A stretch of DNA of 34,952 nt from Syntrophaceae bacterium (GTDB lineage: Bacteria; Desulfobacterota; Syntrophia; Syntrophales; UBA2185). Position numbers and translations under genes: made by a program. The DNA lies in contig PMBI01000064.1 in NCBI GenBank assembly GCA_003153775.1, positions 1 through 34,952 on the forward strand. The letters run 5' to 3'. Numbering within the stretch: position 1 is the stretch's first letter; each line of letters opens with the position of its first letter. Positions 15,812-24,283 of the stretch are shown here, piece after piece. Under the pieces are notes generated by a model. It was not told where the DNA came from, ran no database searches, and was given only the letters and a program-made list of their open reading frames with translations.

Positions 15812-17056
15812 CTATACCTTTTTTGCCCGGCAGTCGATAGGATCGTTCCCTACTGGCAGGCAGGCATTGCAGGAAACGCATTCCGCCTTGTCCGGCCCCT
15901 TTCCGGAAAACCATAAGTTCGGCAGATCGGGTTGCCGGATGAGGGGCCTGCTCATGGACACGAAATCCACCGCCCCCGATTCCAGCACTTCTTCGATTCT
16001 GCTGAAGGACTTGAGGCCACCCACGAGGATGATAGTCGCGTTTGTTTTTTCTTTGATCGCTTTCGCACCCGGGAGAAAGTAGGCCTCCTGATCTTTATGC
16101 TTGATGCCCGTCCGCGCTTCGGCCATGAAGAGGGGCGGCCAGCCGAGCTCTTCCTGCTTCCGGGTCAGCGTCTCATACATGCCGCCGCTCGTTTCGATGG
16201 CGGTGAAACCGGTCTCGGTTATGATCTTTCCTATCCGCAACGCTTCATCAAGGTCGACGCCGCCAGGGAGGAAGTCGGAAACGTTCGTCTTAATGAGTAT
16301 GGGGAAATGATCACCAACCTTCCCTCTGGCACGCCGGTAGATATTTCTGATGATCCTGGTGCGATTCTCTGTCGAACCTCCGTATTCATCATCCCTCACG
16401 TTTGTCCGCGGTGACAGAAAAGAACTCAGAAGATAGCCGTGGGCGGCGTGAATCTGCACCCCGTCGAAACCCGCTTCCTGGGCCCTTCGCGCACCCTCGG
16501 CAAAGGCATCGATGATTCTTTCAATTTCTTCCCTGGTCAACGCCCGCGGGGTCCGATCGAAGAAGGCGTCATAGACTGCAGACGGGGCCGTCGGCTTCAC
16601 AATGTGCGGCGCTCCCTCGCGGGGAGTCAATATTTCAGGATGCTTCATAACGTAAGCAACAAAGGCGGGCGGAGCGACCGGCCTGAATTTGGCAGCGTCC
16701 TCCCGGTTCACGACCTGTCTTCCAGGGTGGTGCAACTGCAGAATTACTTTGCAGCACGCGGCGCCTTCGCGCACCGCTTGCGGAATCTTTTTGAGACTCT
16801 GTATTAAGGAATCGTCGTCCGCTCTCATGATCAGATGCGGTGCAATCGCCTCGGAATATACGCCGGTAATGCCGGTGATGATCAGTCCCACACCGCCTTT
16901 GGCCAGAGCGCGATAAAGATCGACGAGAAAGTCCGATACCTCGCCTTCACTTGTAGCTCCGTTCTCGTAGGTGGCCGAACGCACCAGACGGTTTTTGATT
17001 TCGAGGTTACCGATGCGTCCCGGCGTGAAGACTACCGACTTTTTCCTTGCAGACAT
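15812..17056 (-). CDS. NADH:flavin oxidoreductase (Old Yellow Enzyme family) with C-terminal Cys cluster
   Basis: The protein has 414 residues with SD GGGAGG before the ATG. The TIM-barrel landmarks of FMN-dependent ene-reductases are present: KNRLVRSATYE (21-31), the active-site HAAHGYLLSSFLSP (203-216) and EYGGSTENR (224-232). The C-terminus has Cys393, Cys396, Cys399 and Cys409 (C-x2-C-x2-C-x9-C). Related 2,4-dienoyl-CoA or 2-enoate reductases carry a [4Fe-4S] cluster with about C-x2-C-x3-C-x11-C, so a cluster is likely here, but the spacing is short and the FAD/NAD domain that usually follows is absent. A separate electron donor is therefore expected. Substrate unknown. Confidence 0.9.
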   Translation of the reverse strand: MSARKKSVVFTPGRIGNLEIKNRLVRSATYENGATSEGEVSDFLVDLYRALAKGGVGLIITGITGVYSEAIAPHLIMRADDDSLIQSLKKIPQAVREGAACCKVILQLHHPGRQVVNREDAAKFRPVAPPAFVAYVMKHPEILTPREGAPHIVKPTAPSAVYDAFFDRTPRALTREEIERIIDAFAEGARRAQEAGFDGVQIHAAHGYLLSSFLSPRTNVRDDEYGGSTENRTRIIRNIYRRARGKVGDHFPILIKTNVSDFLPGGVDLDEALRIGKIITETGFTAIETSGGMYETLTRKQEELGWPPLFMAEARTGIKHKDQEAYFLPGAKAIKEKTNATIILVGGLKSFSRIEEVLESGAVDFVSMSRPLIRQPDLPNLWFSGKGPDKAECVSCNACLPVGNDPIDCRAKKV

Positions 17057-17092
17057 AGCTTTCCTCCCTGCTTGACGTGCAGAACTTCGTGC

Positions 17093-17515
17093 TTAAGCAG
17101 GTTCCGCTGACAGCTTGACCCTTTGCCCGTCAATCTCAAGCGTGGTCTTGGAAAAGGTATTCTTGCTGATTATCTTGCCATCCTTGAAATGCATCACGTC
17201 GACGCCGCGCCTTCGCTCGGGCTTTCCCCGGTATCCTTTCTCGCCTGAAGGCCAGTCCAACGTCCACTGGAAAAGAACTTTTTGACTGCCCTCATCAATG
17301 AAGGTGTCCTCCTCAGTGAAGCGGAACCCGCCGTGATTTTTGAACCAGGGATCCCAGGCCTGGTGGATGGCCTTCTTGCCCTTTGCTTTGCCGCCTGTCC
17401 AGTTCTCGAAGACAGCGTCCTCGTGAAAGAGTTCCATGACCCCGACGAGGTCATGGGCATTCCAGGCCGCATACCAGCGGGCCAGGGCTCTTCTGATTTC
17501 CTTTTCGCTAAGCAT
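17093..17515 (-). CDS. SnoaL-like / NTF2-fold protein
   Basis: The protein has 140 residues with SD GGGGAGGAAGAGG before the ATG. The pattern ALARWYAAWNAHDLVGVMELFHEDAVFENW is typical of the SnoaL-like NTF2 superfamily, followed by GKKAIHQAW and, near the end, GVDVMHFKDGKIISKNTF. These small cone-shaped proteins act as isomerases, cyclases or ligand binders; the activity cannot be read from the sequence. No signal peptide. It sits 36 bases before the ene-reductase gene, so a shared small-molecule pathway is possible. Confidence 0.85.
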   Translation of the reverse strand: MLSEKEIRRALARWYAAWNAHDLVGVMELFHEDAVFENWTGGKAKGKKAIHQAWDPWFKNHGGFRFTEEDTFIDEGSQKVLFQWTLDWPSGEKGYRGKPERRRGVDVMHFKDGKIISKNTFSKTTLEIDGQRVKLSAEPA

Positions 17516-17548
17516 AGACCTCTTCCTCCCCGTTACCTGCTAAATCAA

Positions 17549-17980
17549 TTATCTTCTTTCCAGCGTCATCTTTAAACCGTCACTGTCATCAATTACAATC
17601 TTATTGCAGTCCTTGCTCATCTCCACTTTGCCGTCCGACCAATCCTTATCGGGTCGCGTTATCTGAACTTTTTTAATCCCGTCTTTATCTAATTCGCCGC
17701 GTATCTTTTCGGTGCCCGCCGGTGTGAATCCGGTGTCTATCATCGATTTCCCGACGAACATATTACCTTGCTGTGTTATCTTTATCATGCTCTTCATCTT
17801 TCCAAAATGCTGCATCGGTCCGTAAGGTTCATACAATGTGTTCCACTCACCGTTGAGATCACAAACCAACTCACCATCTGGAAGCCTTACAGTATTCTTC
17901 CCCGTCTGGGAATAAGCGATGGAGGTGAAAGTCAACGTGGCAACAAGAACAAATAGAAATGAAAAGATTTTTCTTATCAT
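17549..17980 (-). CDS. small exported protein, unknown function
   Basis: The protein has 143 residues with a signal peptide (1-24, ending IAYSQ). The mature chain is about 119 residues and appears beta-rich: GEWNTLYEPYG, MIKITQQGNMFVGKSM, KIRGELDKDGIKKVQI, then DWSDGKVEMSKDCNKIVIDD. Two Cys (in LVCDLNG and KDCNK) could form a disulfide in the periplasm. The alternating strand pattern suggests a lipocalin-like or similar barrel, without a named match. It starts 26 bases after the DUF4384 gene and 33 bases before the SnoaL-like gene. Confidence 0.7.
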   Translation of the reverse strand: MIRKIFSFLFVLVATLTFTSIAYSQTGKNTVRLPDGELVCDLNGEWNTLYEPYGPMQHFGKMKSMIKITQQGNMFVGKSMIDTGFTPAGTEKIRGELDKDGIKKVQITRPDKDWSDGKVEMSKDCNKIVIDDSDGLKMTLERR

Positions 17981-18006
17981 TGTTCATTCACCCACTTTCT
18001 TCAATA

Positions 18007-18819
18007 TTATCTCTTGAGATTGTAACCCGCGGTGTTCTCTGTCCAGTCCGTAAGTTCGATCTGGTTCAGCCTCCTGACAAGGTCGCTGATCATCCCGGTT
18101 GACTTGGCATCATACACCTGGAAAATCCCTTCTCTAAAACCGATGGAAAGCAGTGCTTCCTTCTGCCGGGTCGCGATGATCTTGATTCGTTCTTCAGCAA
18201 AGGCTTCCTTTTGGTTCGGCAGGAACATGGCTTTCAGATGAATGGGGCTGTCTGCCGGAGGGAATTGGTATGCCCTTCCCGCTCTCGTAAAATTGTCCTG
18301 CATATTTGAATTGGGAAGAAGGAGAGTGACGGAGCCGTCTGCAGCAATGGAAAAAATATAGACATAAGAATCTCCACTCACCTGATAGAATATCTTTACT
18401 TCATCCCCTTCCTTCAGGTCTGTTTTCGAGAGGGACAGCTTTACGGAGAGGCCTTCTCCCTTCTCAGGATAGACGGGTTCGATCAGGGCTTTGATTTTTA
18501 TTCTGTAGAGGTTTCTTTCTTTTGCATCCCAATCCGATGCGATGATTTGTTCCTTTGTGATTTTTCCCCTGACAGCGGCGTAGATCAGGTCTTCGGCGAT
18601 CTGGCTGTTGGAGACTAATGTGCGGGATCTGATAAATGTACCAACTGCAGTTTCTATCGCCTTGCTCTCTGCATCCCGCTTGGCCCTGTCTTTTACCTCC
18701 TTCAGTGTATCCATCTCTGATTGATACGATGTGCCGTCAGCCGTAACCCAAAGGGGCTTATCAGCAGAAGCCACAACAGGGATCAGGAGGAAGGCCAGGA
18801 TAAAGAGTATTGTTTTCAT
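18007..18819 (-). CDS. exported DUF4384-domain protein
   Basis: The protein has 270 residues from the ATG at 18819, whose SD GAGGGG overlaps the stop region of the caspase-fusion gene 7 bases away. A TTG nine codons earlier is in frame but has no ribosome site. A signal peptide (1-19, ending VVASA) is followed by a charged region resembling LPP20/FlgT-type lipoprotein repeats (about 25-115). DUF4384 covers about 122-210, seen in KLSLSKTDLKEGDEVKIFYQV, SYVYIFSIAADGSVTLLLPN and the later PIHLKAMFLP. DUF4384 is often found beside or inside caspase-like and Ser/Thr-kinase surface proteins; its role is unknown. The tight coupling to the fusion gene suggests partners in the periplasm. Confidence 0.85.
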   Translation of the reverse strand: MKTILFILAFLLIPVVASADKPLWVTADGTSYQSEMDTLKEVKDRAKRDAESKAIETAVGTFIRSRTLVSNSQIAEDLIYAAVRGKITKEQIIASDWDAKERNLYRIKIKALIEPVYPEKGEGLSVKLSLSKTDLKEGDEVKIFYQVSGDSYVYIFSIAADGSVTLLLPNSNMQDNFTRAGRAYQFPPADSPIHLKAMFLPNQKEAFAEERIKIIATRQKEALLSIGFREGIFQVYDAKSTGMISDLVRRLNQIELTDWTENTAGYNLKR

Positions 18820-18826
18820 AAACCCC

Positions 18827-20203
18827 TCAATTTTTCTTCGCCCCAATCAACTGCGGCGTTTGTTCGTTGTTGTACTGCTTCCGAGCAATGCGTTCAACTT
18901 GAGGCTTCAGGTAGCTGAACAAGTCTGTAAGTGCAATTGATCCGTCCTTTTTCACTACATCTTCATTCTTGATTCCCTTCAACATGAAATATGTGAAAAG
19001 CCCGTGGCCTTTTTCCTCATAGGTCGAGCTGATCTGGTCCCCGGACGCGGCGCTCAGTACAGCCACTTTTTTCGGGATTGATTCGCTGCTCATGGTCATA
19101 ACCAGCGGCCTCGCGCCCTTGGCAATCACGCTCCTTCCGCCCGCTCCGGAGAAACATGAATCAAGCGCCACGATTATTTCCTTCGCAGGGAGTTTTCCGA
19201 GTGCATCATAGAGCCTTCGGAGCGGATAGCCGGTCTCCCCGATAAACGCGGGGTCTCCGTCATACGGAACGAGATAGGCGTCACCCGTCTTGGGATTCGG
19301 CGCACCATGCCCGGAATAATAAACAAACACCGTGCCGCCTTTTTCAACATTGTTCGGCAGCCATTTTTCAAAATATTTTACGAAGTCTCCCAAAGCGGCA
19401 AGGTCATTCGTGAGCGTTACAACATTCTCTTCCGGATAGCCCATCGCCTTTGTGAGATATTCCGTTACCAACTTTGCATCGGCGGCCGCGAAATCGGCCC
19501 TGGGCAGCTTTTGGCGGTAGTTCTCGATGCCAATGACTATCGCATATGCCTTGCTGTTGGGCCGTGCCTGTGCATTAGGGGGAAGAGAGATGTCCGTTTG
19601 ATCAGGAGCGGGAACAGTTTTTTGCGGCTGCGCCGTGACAATCGGCTTTCCATCAAAGTACGCCATTAATACATCCGCAGGAGCATATCCGATCCTTCTC
19701 CGTCCGTCAGGAAAAATGGTGGTCGGAACGCCGGTGATATTCAAAGACTGTGCGAGCGCGATGGTCTTATCGACAGCGTCGCTGTTGCAGTCCCGTGCGG
19801 GGATCGGCTTGTTTTCAAAATTGTCTTCAAGCATCTGCAAGGAAGAGCTGCAAAGGATGCTTTTTGATTTCCAGTAAGCGTCCTTGTGCATTGCCAAAGG
19901 AAAAAGTCTTATATAGAAGGCAACGTCGTTGCGCTCTGCCACAATTTTTTTAAGCTCTGCGTGAAGTTTCAGGCAATAAGGACAATCAGGGTCGGTAAAA
20001 ACCACGGCCTTTTTCGCTGCCGCAGGGTTGCCCATGACAAGAGCGTGTTCCTTCGTAAGGTCGCTGAAAGATGCATCTGGCTGCTTGACGGTAAACCCGT
20101 AAGCGTATTGTCCGTACGAGACTACCAGAAAAACAATCAGACAAACTGACGCAAACTTGACTGACATAGATATGCGACCTATGTTTCTTCCTCTTGCTTT
20201 CAT
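18827..20203 (-). CDS. DsbC-like thiol-disulfide domain fused to caspase-like protease
   Basis: The protein has 458 residues with SD AAGGAGAGG before the ATG. A basic N-terminus and hydrophobic stretch (about 14-36) should direct export. Residues about 40-190 form a DsbC/DsbG-type thioredoxin fold: FTDPDCPYCLKLH with redox pair Cys74/Cys77, cis-Pro160 in TGVPTTIFPDG, and a second Cys pair 118/139 spaced as in DsbC. After a Pro-rich linker (about 192-215), a caspase fold (217-455) begins KAYAIVIGIENY, with catalytic His299 in YYSGHGAP and Cys350 in LDSCFSGAGG. The fusion is in one uninterrupted frame. Either module is common; the combination is not one I recognise. A periplasmic redox-controlled protease is an inference. 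It leads a six-gene run. Confidence 0.9.
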   Translation of the reverse strand: MKARGRNIGRISMSVKFASVCLIVFLVVSYGQYAYGFTVKQPDASFSDLTKEHALVMGNPAAAKKAVVFTDPDCPYCLKLHAELKKIVAERNDVAFYIRLFPLAMHKDAYWKSKSILCSSSLQMLEDNFENKPIPARDCNSDAVDKTIALAQSLNITGVPTTIFPDGRRRIGYAPADVLMAYFDGKPIVTAQPQKTVPAPDQTDISLPPNAQARPNSKAYAIVIGIENYRQKLPRADFAAADAKLVTEYLTKAMGYPEENVVTLTNDLAALGDFVKYFEKWLPNNVEKGGTVFVYYSGHGAPNPKTGDAYLVPYDGDPAFIGETGYPLRRLYDALGKLPAKEIIVALDSCFSGAGGRSVIAKGARPLVMTMSSESIPKKVAVLSAASGDQISSTYEEKGHGLFTYFMLKGIKNEDVVKKDGSIALTDLFSYLKPQVERIARKQYNNEQTPQLIGAKKN

Positions 20204-20240
20204 GCCGGCACCTCTCCTTCAGATTCTATCCTTAATTGGT

Positions 20241-20376
20241 TACGGACGCTTCCGTCCGTATCGAATTCGGCAGCGAGCACATTCCCCGTGGCGCGCCGCG
20301 GGGTAAGCGAGCGAATGGGCAACATTATTATTCCTTGAGGATCGAAGATTCTCCGCAGTTTACTGCGGAGAGCTTC
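20241..20376. repeat. mosaic of palindromic repeats upstream of the caspase-fusion operon
   Basis: Three hairpins lie in tandem: TACGGACG/CGTCCGTA with a CTTC loop (20241-20260), CCCCGTGGCG/CGCCGCGGGG (20284-20303, one G-T pair), and CTCCGCAGT/ACTGCGGAG (20351-20370) inside flanking GAAG/CTTC. CGAATTCG (20262-20269) is also palindromic. The look is of a dispersed palindromic (REP or MITE-like) genomic repeat; only this copy is in the window. It fills most of the 300 bases between the divergent caspase-fusion and symporter genes. Confidence 0.6.
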
Positions 20377-20503
20377 AATTGCTTCCAGAGTTTCTACCAC
20401 ATATTAAGATTTTGTAAAAATCAAAAAAACTACAGAACTCTATATGAAAATATGGTAACAATATCGGCCGTGGGTCAATTAACTTTTTCAGAAGGAGTTA
20501 ATT

Positions 20504-21976
20504 ATGAAAGCAGAACCGGATTCCTTCAGCAAGCGCTATGGCCTGATTATAAGTGTTCTTGTGTTATTGGGGATCGTTCTAATGCCGACGCCGGAAGGAT
20601 TAACAGTAGCCGGTCAGAGAATGATCGCTATGCTTATCTTTTCGATAATAATCTGGATGACCGAGGCTGTTTCTTATCCGATCAGCGCCGCCATAATCTT
20701 GGCGATTATGGTCTTCCTGCTCGGCACATCACCCGATGTTGCGAATCCCAAAGCCGTCATGGGAACTTCCAAGGGTCTCTCCCTGGCATTGGGCGGATTC
20801 AGCAATCCCGCGACTGCATTAGTGGGCGGGGCGCTCTTTATCGCCGCCGCCATGATGCAGACCGGCCTCGACAAGCGGATCGCCTTATCCATCCTCTCCA
20901 AAATAGGGACTAAGACCAACCGTATTCTGATCGGAGTAATCTTTGTGGGTTTCGTCCTCAGCTTCTTCATTCCCAGTACAACCGCAAGGGTTGCCTGTCT
21001 GGTTCCTATTGTGATGGGGATTATCCTGGCCCTTAATGTAGACAAGAAGAGCAAATTCGCCGGCGTCCTGATGATCGCCACCGCCCAGGCTGATAGTATC
21101 TGGAACGTTGGTATTAAAACGGCTGCCGCACAAAACATGGTCGCCATCGGTTTCATTGATAAACTGCTTAACAAACAGATTACCTGGCTCGAATGGTTTA
21201 TTGCCGCCGCTCCCTTCGCCGCGATTATGTCTGTTGTCTTGTATTACGTGTTGATGAAGGTCATGCCGCCTGACACCGAGGAAATACCCGGCAGCCGGGA
21301 AACTATCGCAAAAGCTCTGACTGACCTTGGTCCTATGAAACTGAACGAGAAGAAGCTGTTCGCTGTATCGCTTACTCTGCTGTTCTTCTGGTCTACCGAA
21401 ATGATACTCCACAATTTCGATACTGCCTCTACGACCCTCGCTGCCGTGGCCATCATGCTGATGCCTGTTGTAGGTGTAATGACATGGAAAGAAGCACAGG
21501 CAAAAATCCCCTGGGGCACGCTGATGTTGTTCGGGATAGGCATAAGCCTTGGGTCGGCTCTTCTTTCCACGAAAGCCGCTGCCTGGCTCGCTAAGATGAT
21601 CGTCACCTGGTTTGGCATACAGACCATGCCTGCCTTGATAATTCTGGCTGTCTTTGCCGCTTTCCTCATCATCATCCACCTCGGGTTTGCCAGTGCCACC
21701 GCTTTGGCGTCAGCTATGATACCGATTGTGATTTCGGTGTTGCAGGAGGTAAAGATGGCGGGAATGAACGTATGGGGCATGACAATGATTTTACAGTACG
21801 TGGTGAGCTTCGGGTTTATCTTGCCGGTAAATGCGCCGCAAAATATGGTGGCATACAGCACAGAAACATTTGAGGTTAAAGATTTCATACGAACAGGCAT
21901 CCCTTTAACAATCATCGCCTATATCATCATTCTTCTGTTAGGGGCCACATACTGGAAGTGGCTTGGATACGTATAA
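20504..21976 (+). CDS. anion:Na+ symporter, DASS/SLC13 family
   Basis: The protein has 490 residues and about 11-13 membrane helices, with SD AGAAGGAG before the ATG. Two family repeats each carry an SNT-like motif: SFFIPSTTARVACLVPIV (about 149-166) in the first half and GFASATALASAMIPIV in the second. The family takes up dicarboxylates, sulfate or similar anions with Na+. The ligand cannot be fixed. A gamma-glutamyltransferase follows after only 45 bases, so the imported or exported anion might be related to glutamyl compounds; this is inference from position. Confidence 0.9.
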   Translation: MKAEPDSFSKRYGLIISVLVLLGIVLMPTPEGLTVAGQRMIAMLIFSIIIWMTEAVSYPISAAIILAIMVFLLGTSPDVANPKAVMGTSKGLSLALGGFSNPATALVGGALFIAAAMMQTGLDKRIALSILSKIGTKTNRILIGVIFVGFVLSFFIPSTTARVACLVPIVMGIILALNVDKKSKFAGVLMIATAQADSIWNVGIKTAAAQNMVAIGFIDKLLNKQITWLEWFIAAAPFAAIMSVVLYYVLMKVMPPDTEEIPGSRETIAKALTDLGPMKLNEKKLFAVSLTLLFFWSTEMILHNFDTASTTLAAVAIMLMPVVGVMTWKEAQAKIPWGTLMLFGIGISLGSALLSTKAAAWLAKMIVTWFGIQTMPALIILAVFAAFLIIIHLGFASATALASAMIPIVISVLQEVKMAGMNVWGMTMILQYVVSFGFILPVNAPQNMVAYSTETFEVKDFIRTGIPLTIIAYIIILLLGATYWKWLGYV

Positions 21977-22021
21977 GCATCAGGGACCTGTGTAGAAAAT
22001 TCTTCTAAAGGATTGACGAAA

Positions 22022-23629
22022 ATGCAATATGATCCTTTGTATCATCCTTATCCGTCGAGGCGCAGCATGGTTTTCGCCAGGAAGGGCATGGTTGCAACTT
22101 CGCAGCCGCTTGCAGCCCAGGCGGGCCTGGAAATTCTCAAGAGAGGAGGCAATGCAATTGACGCGGCAATCGCAACTGCAGCTTGTCTGACGGTCGTTGA
22201 ACCAACGTCCAACGGTATAGGCGGTGATGCTTTCGCCCTGGTTTGGAGCAAAGGTAAACTTCACGGTTTGAATGCAAGTGGACCTTCACCTAAAAATATT
22301 TCTATCGAGGCGCTAAAAAAAGCGGGGCATCAGGAAATCCCGAAATACGGAACGATCCCGGTGACTGTGCCGGGAGCCCCTTCAGCCTGGGCCGCGTTGT
22401 CGAAGCGCTTTGGCAAGCTTCCCTTTGTGGAAGTCTTGATGCCCGCAATCGAGTATGCGGAGGAGGGCTTCCCGGTATCGCCAGTCATCAGCAAGCTCTG
22501 GAAAGCCGACTTTGACAATTATAAGAAGGAGCAAGCTGAAGAGTTCAAGTACTGGTTTGAAGTGTTTGCTCCACAGGGACGACCGCCGGCGGCCGGCGAG
22601 ATCTGGCGGTCGCCGAGGCATGCCGCCACACTCAAGTCGATTGCGGAAACCAACGCCGAGGCATTTTACCACGGTGAACTGACAGAGAAGATCGATGTCT
22701 TCTTTAGGCAGTACGGGGGATATTTGCGCAAGGAAGACATGGAAGCCTTTCAGCCGGAATGGGTGGAGCCGATAAAAATAAATTATCGAGGCTGCGACGT
22801 CTGGGAAATTCCACCCAACGGGCATGGCCTGGTGGCATTGATGGCCCTTAATATTTTGAAAGGGTTTGAGTTCCCGGCAAAGGAAACAGTCGACACTTAC
22901 CATAAGCAAATTGAAGCTATAAAACTTGCATTCGCTGATTGCCGGAAATATGTTACCGACCCGCGGCACATGACCGTCAAAGTGGAAGACCTGTTGTCTG
23001 ATTCGTTCGCGTCAAAGCGGCGCGGCCTTATTGGCAAGCAGGCGCTCCAGCCGGCGCCCGTCCGCCCCACTGGCGGCGGCACGGTCTATCTGGCTGCGGC
23101 CGACTCAGAGGGAAACATGGTTTCCTTCATTCAGAGTAATTATATGGGCTTTGGTTCTGGTCTGGTCGTTCCGGGAACCGGCATCAGCCTTCATAACCGC
23201 GGGCATAATTTCTCATTTGATTCAGCGCATGACAATCGTCTTGAACCGGGAAAGAAACCTTACCATACTATCATGCCGGGCTTCCTGACCAGAGATAACG
23301 AAGCAGTGGGACCCTTTGGCGTCATGGGCGCATTCATCCAACCGCAGGGCCACCTGATGGTAGTGATGAACACAGTCGATTTTCATCTTAATCCGCAAGC
23401 GGCGCTCGACGCACCGCGGTGGCAGTGGGTGGAAGGCAAGACAGTGGACATCGAGCACCTGTTCCCGGAACATATTGCCGACGCTTTAAATAGGCGCGGC
23501 CACGTCATCAGGCGCGGTGTGGTCGGAGCGACAACCTTTGGCCGCGGTCAGATTATCTGGCGAAACAATGAAGGTGTGCTGGCTGGTGCAACAGAACCGC
23601 GAACGGATGGCGTTGTTGCTGCTTGGTAG
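22022..23629 (+). CDS. gamma-glutamyltransferase family protein, cytoplasmic type
   Basis: The protein has 535 residues from the ATG at 22022, with SD AAAGGA 9 bases before; a TTG at 22013 directly abuts that SD and is rejected. The N-terminal part shows GMVATSQPLAAQAGLEIL, GGNAIDAAIA and PTSNGIGGDAFALVW. The nucleophile should be Thr354 in PTGGGTVYLAAADSEGN, where the precursor self-cleaves into two subunits. The C-terminal part shows GFGSGLVVPGTGISLHNRG and PYHTIMPGFL. There is no signal peptide, unlike E. coli Ggt, so it resembles YwrD-like cytoplasmic members, which may be amidases or transferases of gamma-glutamyl or other substrates. It is in an apparent operon with the DASS symporter. 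Confidence 0.9.
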   Translation: MQYDPLYHPYPSRRSMVFARKGMVATSQPLAAQAGLEILKRGGNAIDAAIATAACLTVVEPTSNGIGGDAFALVWSKGKLHGLNASGPSPKNISIEALKKAGHQEIPKYGTIPVTVPGAPSAWAALSKRFGKLPFVEVLMPAIEYAEEGFPVSPVISKLWKADFDNYKKEQAEEFKYWFEVFAPQGRPPAAGEIWRSPRHAATLKSIAETNAEAFYHGELTEKIDVFFRQYGGYLRKEDMEAFQPEWVEPIKINYRGCDVWEIPPNGHGLVALMALNILKGFEFPAKETVDTYHKQIEAIKLAFADCRKYVTDPRHMTVKVEDLLSDSFASKRRGLIGKQALQPAPVRPTGGGTVYLAAADSEGNMVSFIQSNYMGFGSGLVVPGTGISLHNRGHNFSFDSAHDNRLEPGKKPYHTIMPGFLTRDNEAVGPFGVMGAFIQPQGHLMVVMNTVDFHLNPQAALDAPRWQWVEGKTVDIEHLFPEHIADALNRRGHVIRRGVVGATTFGRGQIIWRNNEGVLAGATEPRTDGVVAAW

Positions 23630-23875
23630 GCATATCAGATCACAGCACTCGATGTGGTTATTTATTTTCTCTTTCCCTCAGATAGGTAAAGCTATCTGCA
23701 TTTCAATTCCTAATAGCAACTTCCGTTACTGCAAAAAGAATTCGGACTCTTATCTGTCGACGGGCATTTATCCCCATTGCTTTTTACATGGATATCAAAT
23801 ATTTTTAGCAAAGATATCCAGTCAGATTTCAGATAAATGAAAAAGCATTGAAAACGTCACAGGAGACAACAGCAG

Positions 23876-24268
23876 ATGTTTAAGAAGGTCATTACGCCAA
23901 GAGTATCCGAAACGAATATAACGGGACATATCGGCCACACCGAAATTCCGGTCTGGCTGGAGGAGGGCTACGAGGAAATCATTCGGCTGTTTAGCCGGAA
24001 TCTCGCCGAACCGAGCCTGATCACAGTCAACATGAATATAGATTTTCTACATGAGATATTCTTTGGCAAGGATGTGGAAATCTTAACCGGTGTGAAAAAG
24101 ATTGGCACCTCAAGTTTCATCCTGCACCAGGAGATATATCAGGACAGTAAGCTGTGCGTTCGAGCTTCGACCACCCTGGTCCACTTTAATTATTCGATCC
24201 ATAAACCGGACCCGATTCCAAAAACTTTTCTCGATATCCTCAAAGAGCATATGTTGTCGGGCTCATGA
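23876..24268 (+). CDS. acyl-CoA thioesterase, hotdog (4HBT) family
   Basis: The protein has 130 residues with SD AGGAG 10 bases before the ATG. The hotdog pattern is visible: SETNITGHIGHTEIPVWLEEGYEEIIRLF, matching the D-x-x-GHVNN-x-x-Y-x-x-x-x-E layout with Glu in the catalytic helix, then INMNIDFL-type strand VNMNIDFLHEIFFGKDVEI and GTSSFILHQEIYQDSKLCVRA. The usual Asp of 4-hydroxybenzoyl-CoA thioesterase is replaced by Glu/Thr, so the exact chemistry is uncertain. The family hydrolyses acyl-CoA thioesters in the cytoplasm. It lies 246 bases after the gamma-glutamyltransferase; the gap shows nothing recognisable. Confidence 0.8.
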   Translation: MFKKVITPRVSETNITGHIGHTEIPVWLEEGYEEIIRLFSRNLAEPSLITVNMNIDFLHEIFFGKDVEILTGVKKIGTSSFILHQEIYQDSKLCVRASTTLVHFNYSIHKPDPIPKTFLDILKEHMLSGS

Positions 24269-24283
24269 ACTGTCACGGGTGAT

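Noticed and set aside
20200-20400. 66-residue minus-strand ORF with an ATGA overlap onto the caspase-fusion start
   Set aside because: Almost all of it translates the hairpin mosaic, it starts with GTG without an SD, and the product looks like no protein family; the overlap is probably chance.
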